48,888 nucleotides of DNA from an uncultured Eubacteriales bacterium (GTDB lineage Bacteria; Bacillota; Clostridia; Oscillospirales; UBA644): NCBI GenBank assembly GCA_934486965.1, contig CAKSQP010000002.1, positions 1 to 48,888 on the forward strand. Direction: 5' to 3'. The position numbers and the translations under genes are program-made. A model generated the notes under the pieces. The model was given only the letters and a program-made list of their open reading frames with translations. It was not told the origin of the DNA and did not search any database. Below are positions 15,941 to 24,110 of the stretch, piece after piece (position 1 is the stretch's first letter; each line of letters opens with the position of its first letter).

Positions 15941-18900
15941 ATGAAAGATTTCAACATTGTTTTCGGCGGTTTCGGAAGCGGAAAAACTTATGAAATAATG
16001 AACCGTGTGAAAAATGCCGCAAAGTCCCTTTCGGAAAAAAAGGCGAAAGGCGTCTGCGGCAAAGTTTACGTTCTCGTTCCCGACCAGTATACTCTCGCCG
16101 TCGAAAAACTGTATATGTCCGCTCTCGGCGAAAAACTCATGGTCTTTGTGCGGGTGTTTTCTTTCAAGCGCTTTTGCAGGCTCGTTCTGCGGCAGTGCGG
16201 CAGGGAAAACGACGTTACGGTGTCCGACGTCGGAAGAAATATCCTCGCTTTGCAGGCGGTCGACGGCGTATGCGGCGGATTTGAATTTTATCCGAAAGGC
16301 TATAAAAACGTCAGGTTCGCGGGGCTTCTCTGCGAAATTTTCCGCAACTTAAAGAGCAGGGGAATTGCCCCCGAATATTTTTACGAAGTCGGCAGAAGTT
16401 CGCAAAATAAGAAAATAACGGATATCGCAATGGCTTACGGCGCTTATTCGGGACTGTTTTCCGACGACTATTCCGACCCCGACGATCTGCATATTTCCGC
16501 CGCCGAAGAAATAGAAAAAGGCGGGAATTTCGCCGACGCCGAAATTTTTGTCGACCAGTTCAAGACTTTCAACGCCAAAGAAAGAGCCGTAATGCTCGCG
16601 CTTTACGGTTCGGGGGCGAACGTCACCGTGTCGGCGCTTTCCGACGGAAAATTCAAAGCGGAAAAAGACAGTCCGATGTGGGGCGTTGAGAAAAACGAAT
16701 CTCAACTTATTGCGAAGATAAAAAAAGCGGGCGGAAAAGTAAACGCCGTTTCTCTTTCGGGCTTTCCGCGTTTTGAAACGGAGGATATTTCGTACCTTGC
16801 AAAGGAAATGTTTTCGGAAGTTCCCGCCGTATATGAAAAAAGACCCGAAAACGTTTCGGTCTATCGCGCAAGCGATCTTTTCGACGAGGCGGAACACGCC
16901 GCCGCCGAAATCTCAAAACTTGTAAGAGAGGGTTATTCATATTCCGATATCGCGGTGACCGCAAGGGATATCGACGTTTATTCGGGCGTGATAGAACCCG
17001 TTTTCGAGGAATACGGCATACCCGTTTTTTACCACAAAAAAACGCCCGTGAAACAGAAGTCGCCGATGACTTTTATTCTGTCCGTCATTTCCGTCTGTTC
17101 GGAGGGCTTTTCTTCCGAAAATATCCTTTCCGCTTTCAAAACGGGCTTTCTTGTCGATAATGCCGACGACATTTCTCTCCTTGAAAGATATTTTTACAAA
17201 TGGCCTTACGCGGCAAAAGATTTCGCGCGTCCGTTTGTCAAAAGTCCGTCGGGATTCTTTACCGACCGAATGAAAAAGGAAGACATCGAAAAAGACGTCG
17301 AAAAACTCGCAAAACTCAACGGATTGCGCGAATATTTCGTCCGTGCGGTCTCTCTTTTCTCGGCGGCGGGAAAAAGAAATACCGTGAGAAATTACGCAAA
17401 GGCACTTTATGACGTGATGACCTTTGTCAATATGCCCGAAAAAATCGAAAAGACAGCCGATTTTTACCGTGATTTCGAAGAACACGCGCTTTATGCCGAA
17501 CAACTCCGCGTTTACGATATGATAATAAAAATGCTCGACGAGACGGTGCTTGTAAGCGGCGACAGGGAAATTTCCGTCGAAGATTTCCGCTCGGTCTTTG
17601 TCACCGCTGCGGAAAACACCGATATCGCGATACTTCCGACCTCCCTTGACAGAGTGGTCGCGGGAACGGTCGCTATGATACCGTTTTTATCTCAGAAAGC
17701 GGTCTTTATCCTCGGCTGTGCAGACAGGTCTTTCCCGCGTGAAACGGAGGGGGACGCGCTGTTTACCGAAAAGGAACTCGAACTCCTTTCCGAAAAGGAT
17801 ATTGAACTCGGAAAAACGCTTGACGAGAAAGTCAATTACGAAAAGTTCCTCTTTTCGCTCGCGGTCTCGGCGGCAAGAGAAAAATGTTTTGTTTCATACC
17901 CGTTAAAGGGGCTCGGAACGGACGCCGCAAGCGAATTTGTCGGCAGAATCTGCGAAATTTTTCCGAAACTCGAAGTCGAAGCACCGCCGTCGGTCGCGGG
18001 TTACGACAACGCCGAAGACAGGATAGTAAACGACCGCACCGCGTTTTCTTTTTATTCGAAGACCGCGTCGAAGACCGTTGCGGACTATCTTTCCGAAACC
18101 CCGTTTTCCGCGTTTCTTAAAGAAAAGGAAAACGGAAAAGAAAGCATTTCGCGCGAAAACGCAGAACGGCTTTTCGGCAGAAATATCTATCTTTCGCCGT
18201 CGAACACCAATGCGTACGCAAAATGTCCGTACGGGTTCTTTATCGAATACGGACTTAAAATAAAGCCCGAAAACCGCGCCGAACTCGGTTTCGCGGAATT
18301 CGGAAATATCATTCACAAAGGGCTTGAAAAACTGTTTGTCAAAGCGGAAAACGACCCCGAAAACATTCCGTCGCTCGTTGCGGAATTCGAAAAGGAAGAA
18401 CTTGCGTTTCTTTTCCGCGGCGACCGCGTTTCGGACAGTTTCAGGGTCCATTTCGGCAACGTAATGAAAAAACTCGAAAGGACCCTGACGCGGCTTGCGG
18501 CGGAGCGTAAACGTTCGTCTTTCGAAACGTTTGCCTGCGAAAAACACATCGGCAGAAACTCGGGAGATATTCCCGCGATCGTCCTGCCGCTTTCTTCGGG
18601 GAGCGTTTCGATGGGAGGAGTTGCCGACAGAATAGACGTTTTTCACGGTAAAGAGGGGGATTTTTTCCGAATTCTCGACTATAAGACCAGACCGAGAGGC
18701 AAAGTGTTTTCGGACGAATATATAAGCGCGGGAATAGATATGCAGCTTCTGATGTATCTCTGCGCCGTCGTCGAAAATTTCGAAAAAGCGCTTCCGGCGG
18801 GCGTTTCGTATATAAAAGCGAATTCCCACCCCGTTCATGTTACGAGGACCGACTCCGAGGCAAAGAAACTTGCGGCGCTGAAAAACGAGGAATGTCCGGA

Positions 18901-19192
18901 AAATCAGGGTAGGACCCTCGACAACGCCGAAGTCATCGCGGCGCTCGACGAAAACAACAGATATTCGTCTTCCCCCGAACTTTACGGGACGGTGAAAATA
19001 AGCGGCGAGGCGCTTGAAGAAAAATGCAGGTCGGTAAAGGAGACCTTGCGTTCTTTCGGCGAAAGAATAAGGTCGGGAGACATTTCGAAAACGATTCCCG
19101 ATATTAAGTTTAAGGATAATGAGCACCCTTGTGAATACTGCAACTACCGTAATTACTGCAAAAAAGCGAAAGGAGGAAACGAAAATGCCTGA
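15941..19192 (+). CDS. addB: AddB, helicase-exonuclease subunit B
   Basis: The 1083-residue protein starts with a P-loop, GGFGSGKT (9-16), of the UvrD-like inactivated helicase type. It ends with a RecB-family nuclease domain holding DYKT, then MQLLMYL (the Q-x3-Y motif). Four cysteines expected to hold the [4Fe-4S] staple are present: Cys762 (AKCPYGFF) and Cys1064, 1067 and 1073 (CEYCNYRNYC). AddB pairs with AddA to resect double-strand breaks and recognise Chi for RecA-dependent repair. The length is slightly below that of B. subtilis AddB. A GGAGG site precedes the ATG. The gene overlaps addA by 8 nt, so the subunits are coupled. Confidence 0.94.
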   Translation: MKDFNIVFGGFGSGKTYEIMNRVKNAAKSLSEKKAKGVCGKVYVLVPDQYTLAVEKLYMSALGEKLMVFVRVFSFKRFCRLVLRQCGRENDVTVSDVGRNILALQAVDGVCGGFEFYPKGYKNVRFAGLLCEIFRNLKSRGIAPEYFYEVGRSSQNKKITDIAMAYGAYSGLFSDDYSDPDDLHISAAEEIEKGGNFADAEIFVDQFKTFNAKERAVMLALYGSGANVTVSALSDGKFKAEKDSPMWGVEKNESQLIAKIKKAGGKVNAVSLSGFPRFETEDISYLAKEMFSEVPAVYEKRPENVSVYRASDLFDEAEHAAAEISKLVREGYSYSDIAVTARDIDVYSGVIEPVFEEYGIPVFYHKKTPVKQKSPMTFILSVISVCSEGFSSENILSAFKTGFLVDNADDISLLERYFYKWPYAAKDFARPFVKSPSGFFTDRMKKEDIEKDVEKLAKLNGLREYFVRAVSLFSAAGKRNTVRNYAKALYDVMTFVNMPEKIEKTADFYRDFEEHALYAEQLRVYDMIIKMLDETVLVSGDREISVEDFRSVFVTAAENTDIAILPTSLDRVVAGTVAMIPFLSQKAVFILGCADRSFPRETEGDALFTEKELELLSEKDIELGKTLDEKVNYEKFLFSLAVSAAREKCFVSYPLKGLGTDAASEFVGRICEIFPKLEVEAPPSVAGYDNAEDRIVNDRTAFSFYSKTASKTVADYLSETPFSAFLKEKENGKESISRENAERLFGRNIYLSPSNTNAYAKCPYGFFIEYGLKIKPENRAELGFAEFGNIIHKGLEKLFVKAENDPENIPSLVAEFEKEELAFLFRGDRVSDSFRVHFGNVMKKLERTLTRLAAERKRSSFETFACEKHIGRNSGDIPAIVLPLSSGSVSMGGVADRIDVFHGKEGDFFRILDYKTRPRGKVFSDEYISAGIDMQLLMYLCAVVENFEKALPAGVSYIKANSHPVHVTRTDSEAKKLAALKNEECPENQGRTLDNAEVIAALDENNRYSSSPELYGTVKISGEALEEKCRSVKETLRSFGERIRSGDISKTIPDIKFKDNEHPCEYCNYRNYCKKAKGGNENA

Positions 19193-22100
19193 GTGGACCG
19201 CCGCCCAGAAAGAGGCGATATACTGCCGCGACGAAAATTCCGGAATAATCGTTTCCGCCGCCGCGGGTTCGGGGAAGACCGCCGTCCTCGCCGAAAGAAT
19301 AGCCGCGTTCGCTTCCGAAGGTTACGACCTTTCGAAACTTGTCGCCGCGACTTTTACCCGTGCCGCCGCGTCCGAGATAAAAAACAGGGTGACGGAAGTT
19401 TTACGCAGTAAATATGCCGATAAGAAAGAGCCGAAAATAAAAGACGGCATCGAAAAGATACAGTATGCGAAAATAGGCACGATAGACGGCTTTTTTAAGA
19501 CCGTCGTCAGGGAAAACTTCGCGGATCTCGGTATTTCTCCCGACTTTTCCTACGTCGACGATACCGAAAACTTTGCTATAAAAAACGAAAACCTCACGGA
19601 AATTCTGGACGGATATTACACCGATTACCGCAATCATTTCGGGGATTTCATCTCCGTTTTCGGCGGCGAAAAGGACGACGACAGAATAAAAACGCTTATC
19701 GACGGTATCTATACGCAGGTCCTGTCCGTGCCGTTCTGGGAAAAATGGCTCGAAGAGAAAATCAAAAATTACGGGGACGCAAAATTCTTTACCGACGCCG
19801 CCTGCACAATTTTTTCACCGATCTTTGACGAATATGCCGCGGTCTATGAAAAAACGCTTGCAAGCGGGATAGTAGAGAGCGAAGGACTGCCGTTTTTCAA
19901 CGCCGAAGCCGAATATATGAAGACCGTCGCCGCCCTTGCGAAAGCAAAGAAATGGGACGAACTTACGGTTGCCGTCGCGTCTCCTGCTTTCCGTGAAAAT
20001 ATGAAGGATTTATGCCTTGAAAAATCTCAGGAAAAAGAGATATTCAAAACTTACAGGACGGATTTCAAAAAGAATTTCAGAGAAAACGAAATTTTCAAAA
20101 TAACTTCTTCCGACGCCGCAAAAGACCTTGAAAAACTCAAGCCGTGCGCGCTGTGTCTTTTCGGCATACTTAAGGAATACGACAGAAAAAATCTTGAGAC
20201 TTACGAAAAACTCGGTCGCTATCCGATTGCCGTCATCTCCCGTTTTGCGCTGTCGCTTGTCGTTTCCGACTATGACCATGAAACGCGCGAATTCGTTCCG
20301 ACCGACCTTGCGAAAAAGATGTCGGAGGAATATTTCGAAGTCATCATCGACGAATATCAGGATTCGAACGATATGCAGGATCTTTTCTTTACGGCGATTT
20401 CCGACGGCGGAAGAAAACTGTTCGTCGTCGGGGACGTGAAACAGAGCATTTATAAATTCCGCTATGCCGAACCGAAAAATTTCATTCGGAAAACGGAGGA
20501 ACTCAGATGTCTTCATCTCTCGGAAAATTTCCGCAGTAAAAAGTCGATACTCGATTTTACGAATTTTGTCTGTTCGGGCGTTTTTTCGGAAAAACTCTAC
20601 GGTAACGCCTATTCCGAAGAAGACAGGCTCTCGGCTTTCCGTAAGGAAGAAAACGAGGGGGACGTCGAGATATTTCTCGTCGACAGGAAGAGCAGTAAAA
20701 CGGAATACGAAAAAGAGGCGGAGTTCTGCGCGTCGAAAATAAAAGAAATAATACGTTCGGGTTATAAAATTTTCGATAAGTCCGTCGGGGAAGAGCGCCC
20801 CGTGAATTTCGGCGATTTTGCAATACTCGTCCCGACCGGAAAACACGTAAGAATTCATGAAGAAGCGCTTAAAAACGCGGGTATTCCCGTTGTTTCCGAC
20901 GAAACTGCGTCCGTTTTCGACACCGTTGAGGTCAACGCCGTTATCGCGCTTCTCAAAGCGACCGACGACCCGTACGACGACTTTTCGCTCGTCGCCGCCC
21001 TGCTTTCCGACATTTTTTCCTTTACCGAGGACGAAATTGCCGAAATAAGAGCCGCCGACAGACAGGCGCCGCTTTACGAAAATTTCGTTGCCGCCGCAGA
21101 AACAAACCCGAAAGCCGCCGATTTTCTGCATACTCTTTCGCATTTCAGACTGCTTTCGGAAAACATGACAGCTGACAGGCTCGTCTGGAAAATACTTACC
21201 GAAACCGACTTTTTAACAAAGGCGTCCTGCGGCGAATTCGGGTATGTAAAGCGCGATAATCTTCTGCGTTTTTACGAATTTTCGAAAAAATATACCGACG
21301 CCTTTTCGGGCGGGCTTTACGGTTTTCTTTCCTTTACCGACGCCGCGCGCGAAAAAGAGGCGAAGAGCGATTTCACCTTTTCGGGCGGCAACTACGTCAG
21401 GGTAATGACTCACCATAAATCAAAGGGGCTTGAATTCCCCGTATGTATTCTTTCCGCGGCTTTCGCGACGACGGGCGGCAACGGTCCGGGCGGCAACTAT
21501 CTTTTCGACCGCCGTTTCGGATTCGTCAGCGGAGACGTGAGCGACGACGGGCTTTTCAGATATGAAACGCTCCACTGCGAGACGGCGAAACTTGCGGACA
21601 AATGCGCCGAAAAAGCCGAGAAGATGCGCGTTCTTTATGTTGCGCTGACCCGCGCGAGGGACAGGCTGATAATCGTCGGCGGTATGAATACCGACAAAAT
21701 TTCCGCCGAAGCCGCATGGGGCGCCGATATGAAAAACGGGGTCCCCGTCGTGCGGACCGAAAGGTCGAATTCCCTCGGTCAGTTTATAATGTCGGCGCTG
21801 ATATATTATCCGAATATCGTTTCTCCGTTTTTCTTCCCGAATTCGTCGGGCGACGGGCGTTTTTTTTCGATAAGGGTGCTTCCCGCAGAACCTTGCGGAA
21901 AAGAAAACGCAGAGGCGGAAGAAATTTCGGGACCGCACGTAGATATTGATAAAATAAAGAAAAACATCGCGTTTGAATATGACCGTTCTCTTTCGGAAAT
22001 ACCCGCGAAACTTTCGGTCACGGAACTTGTGAAAACGAGATACCGCGAAGACGGCGACGGCGAACTTTTAATAGCCGACGCGCCCTCGGTGCGCCGTCCC

Positions 22101-22622
22101 GAATTTATCGACGGCAAAAAAGACGGCACGTTTTTCGGGAACGCCATGCACCGTTTTCTGAATTTTGCCGATCTCGAAAAAAGTTTCGAGACCGAACGCG
22201 CAAGGCTTATAGCCGAAAAGAAGATAACCGCCGCCGAAGCCGCCGTTTTGAGAAAAGAAAAGGTCGACGCCTATAAAGCGAGCGCGGTCTATGCCGCCGT
22301 GCAAAATGCGTCGGAAGTAATGAGGGAAGAGGACTTCGTCGTTCCCGTCCCAGCGTCTTTTTACGATAAGACGGCAAAGGGCGGGGAAGTCCTGTTGCAG
22401 GGCGCGATGGACGTCTGCTGTGTTTATGACGACGGGCTCGTGATAGTCGACTACAAGACCGACAGGCTTTCGGAGGAAGAACTGATAAACAAATATGCAT
22501 ATCAGTTGTACCTCTATTCGGTCGCGGCGGAAAAGATGTATTCTCTTCCGGTGAAAAAGGCGTATATCTGGTCTTTCGGCCTCGGAAAAGGAATAGATGT
22601 AACTCCATTTTTCAAATCTTGA
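19185..22622 (+). CDS. addA: AddA, helicase-exonuclease subunit A
   Basis: The start is the ATG at 19185, eight nucleotides after AGGAGG and overlapping the end of addB; the frame extends 22 codons upstream without a site. The 1145-residue UvrD-like helicase has a Q-motif (WTAAQKEAI), Walker A AAAGSGKT (25-32), FTRAAASEI, the DEYQD Walker B, GDVKQSIYKFR, MTHHKSKGLEFPV and YVALTRARDRL. A C-terminal PD-(D/E)XK nuclease follows with GAMDV, VIVDYKTD and YAYQLYLYS. All helicase and nuclease motifs appear intact. With AddB it forms the RecBCD-equivalent enzyme of Firmicutes. It is followed by its own-promoter NadE-like gene and recD2. Confidence 0.96.
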   Translation: MPEWTAAQKEAIYCRDENSGIIVSAAAGSGKTAVLAERIAAFASEGYDLSKLVAATFTRAAASEIKNRVTEVLRSKYADKKEPKIKDGIEKIQYAKIGTIDGFFKTVVRENFADLGISPDFSYVDDTENFAIKNENLTEILDGYYTDYRNHFGDFISVFGGEKDDDRIKTLIDGIYTQVLSVPFWEKWLEEKIKNYGDAKFFTDAACTIFSPIFDEYAAVYEKTLASGIVESEGLPFFNAEAEYMKTVAALAKAKKWDELTVAVASPAFRENMKDLCLEKSQEKEIFKTYRTDFKKNFRENEIFKITSSDAAKDLEKLKPCALCLFGILKEYDRKNLETYEKLGRYPIAVISRFALSLVVSDYDHETREFVPTDLAKKMSEEYFEVIIDEYQDSNDMQDLFFTAISDGGRKLFVVGDVKQSIYKFRYAEPKNFIRKTEELRCLHLSENFRSKKSILDFTNFVCSGVFSEKLYGNAYSEEDRLSAFRKEENEGDVEIFLVDRKSSKTEYEKEAEFCASKIKEIIRSGYKIFDKSVGEERPVNFGDFAILVPTGKHVRIHEEALKNAGIPVVSDETASVFDTVEVNAVIALLKATDDPYDDFSLVAALLSDIFSFTEDEIAEIRAADRQAPLYENFVAAAETNPKAADFLHTLSHFRLLSENMTADRLVWKILTETDFLTKASCGEFGYVKRDNLLRFYEFSKKYTDAFSGGLYGFLSFTDAAREKEAKSDFTFSGGNYVRVMTHHKSKGLEFPVCILSAAFATTGGNGPGGNYLFDRRFGFVSGDVSDDGLFRYETLHCETAKLADKCAEKAEKMRVLYVALTRARDRLIIVGGMNTDKISAEAAWGADMKNGVPVVRTERSNSLGQFIMSALIYYPNIVSPFFFPNSSGDGRFFSIRVLPAEPCGKENAEAEEISGPHVDIDKIKKNIAFEYDRSLSEIPAKLSVTELVKTRYREDGDGELLIADAPSVRRPEFIDGKKDGTFFGNAMHRFLNFADLEKSFETERARLIAEKKITAAEAAVLRKEKVDAYKASAVYAAVQNASEVMREEDFVVPVPASFYDKTAKGGEVLLQGAMDVCCVYDDGLVIVDYKTDRLSEEELINKYAYQLYLYSVAAEKMYSLPVKKAYIWSFGLGKGIDVTPFFKS

Positions 22623-22647
22623 AAAGTTCATAATTATATGCTAAAAT
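22619..22647 (+). promoter_or_regulatory. Sigma-A-like promoter overlapping the addA stop codon
   Basis: TTGAAA (22619-22624), a 17-nt spacer and TAAAAT (22642-22647) precede the NadE-like gene by about 33 nt. The -35 box includes the addA TGA stop. The promoter would let the NadE-like gene and recD2 be expressed apart from addBA. Confidence 0.6.
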
Positions 22648-22679
22648 GATATCATCACCTGAAAGGAAGAAATTTTTAT

Positions 22680-24095
22680 ATGAAAATAGTTACCTGCGTT
22701 TTTCCGATAACTCTGGGAAGACCTCTCGAAAACGCCGAAAAAATGATTGAAATTGCCGAAAAAAATTCCGGCGACGTCTATCTTTTCCCCGCTTATGCCC
22801 TGAGCGGCGTTTCCGTTGCAAAAATATCGGGACTTGCGTCTTTCAAGGAAGAAAGCGAAAAGGCGCTCGACAAAATCTGTTCCTATACCGAAAACAATAA
22901 AAAGGTCATTGTGACCGCCACCTTTACCGAGGGCAATATCGCAATATATGACGGCGACGTAAATAAGAGCGGAAAATTCACGAAAGAAAAACTTGCTTTC
23001 GCCATTTCCCAGTCCGGAAACGAAAACGCCGACGTCCTGCTCGTTCCCACGGCAATGCCGTCGTATCCATGTATCAAAAACGACGTCTCCGAGTTCTGCG
23101 CCGCAATTTCGACCGAGAAGAAATGCGTTGTCGCGGTCGCAAATTCGGGTTACGGAGAAAGTACGGCAGACGACGTGTTCAAGGGTTTCTGCGGCGTTTT
23201 TAAGGACGGCACGATAACCGCATTTATGTCTGAAGACAAGCCCGAGACTGTCGTTGCGTCCGCCGATTACGACAAGGCGACGGGAATAAAATATGTCCGC
23301 CCGAAAAAGGCTGCGGGCAAAATCCCGTATTACACAAAGAACGACGCGACGCTTTACGTCACCGATTACGCTCTTTTGCAGAAAGAGGCGCTTTATTCCC
23401 GCGCGAAATTCACGGGCGCGAAAAAACTTTTCGTCGAAGCCGAAGAAACTTCCGAGGGGTATCTTGCGCTGTATATCCTTTCCGAAACGGCAAAAGACCT
23501 GAAAATGAGATCGGAAAAAGTCACCGTTTTCACTTTCTCGGAAAACATCGCCCTGCTTGCCCGCAAATTCGGATTTTCCGTTATTTCCGACCTTGACGGC
23601 TCGGCAAGGGAAATAAAGGCGAAGATACTCGACCGCGCGGATAAGGAAAAGGCTCTGTTTGTCGGAACGACGACCCTTTCCGACCTTGCTTACGGCGAAA
23701 TTTCGCCGCTCTGCGAAACGCTTTGCCACTATAATATAAACGCGACCCTTCCCCGCACCGTTCTTTGGGACGAGGTAAAGACCGTTTATAAAGACGACGC
23801 CGAAACGCTTGAAAAGGTCTCCGCAGTCTGTGAAAAGGAAAAGAACGCAAAGACCGATCTCTGCGATTTCTGGGTCTATTATTTTGCAAAACACGGAATG
23901 AGATCGACCGACCTTCTCAACTACGCGCTTGCAACCTTTGACGAATATGACGACGACGTTATAAACGAAGCGTTTGATTTCTTTAAGGTCGCTTATATCA
24001 AAAATCAGCAGATACGCTCCGCCGAACCGGAGGGGGCGAACGCCGTAGGCTTTATCCTGCCGTATATCCCGACCGACGCGAAATACGATATCTGA
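22680..24095 (+). CDS. NadE-derived protein lacking catalytic residues of both domains (predicted pseudoenzyme)
   Basis: The 471-residue protein has the two-domain order of glutamine-dependent NAD+ synthetase but is about 170 residues shorter. The nitrilase-like half keeps GYGESTADDVF (157-167), yet the catalytic Glu of FPE is Ala38 (FPAYALSG), and the segment that normally carries the catalytic Lys and Cys is shrunken and lacks both. The synthetase half keeps FVGTTTLSDLAYGE and YNINATLPRTV (327-361) and a C-terminal DFWVYYFAKHG helix region. The ATP pyrophosphatase loop SGG-x-DS reads ETSEGY (256-261). It is intact as a frame, with an AAGGAAG site and its own promoter, so it may be a regulatory or NAD-binding remnant. 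The homology is my motif alignment, not a search. Confidence 0.72.
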   Translation: MKIVTCVFPITLGRPLENAEKMIEIAEKNSGDVYLFPAYALSGVSVAKISGLASFKEESEKALDKICSYTENNKKVIVTATFTEGNIAIYDGDVNKSGKFTKEKLAFAISQSGNENADVLLVPTAMPSYPCIKNDVSEFCAAISTEKKCVVAVANSGYGESTADDVFKGFCGVFKDGTITAFMSEDKPETVVASADYDKATGIKYVRPKKAAGKIPYYTKNDATLYVTDYALLQKEALYSRAKFTGAKKLFVEAEETSEGYLALYILSETAKDLKMRSEKVTVFTFSENIALLARKFGFSVISDLDGSAREIKAKILDRADKEKALFVGTTTLSDLAYGEISPLCETLCHYNINATLPRTVLWDEVKTVYKDDAETLEKVSAVCEKEKNAKTDLCDFWVYYFAKHGMRSTDLLNYALATFDEYDDDVINEAFDFFKVAYIKNQQIRSAEPEGANAVGFILPYIPTDAKYDI

Positions 24096-24110
24096 TCCGA
24101 GAGAACAAAA

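Noticed and set aside
17903..19126. 407-codon minus-strand frame opposite addB
   Set aside because: Mirror of the nuclease end of addB, with Phe/Arg-rich antisense composition and no start signal.
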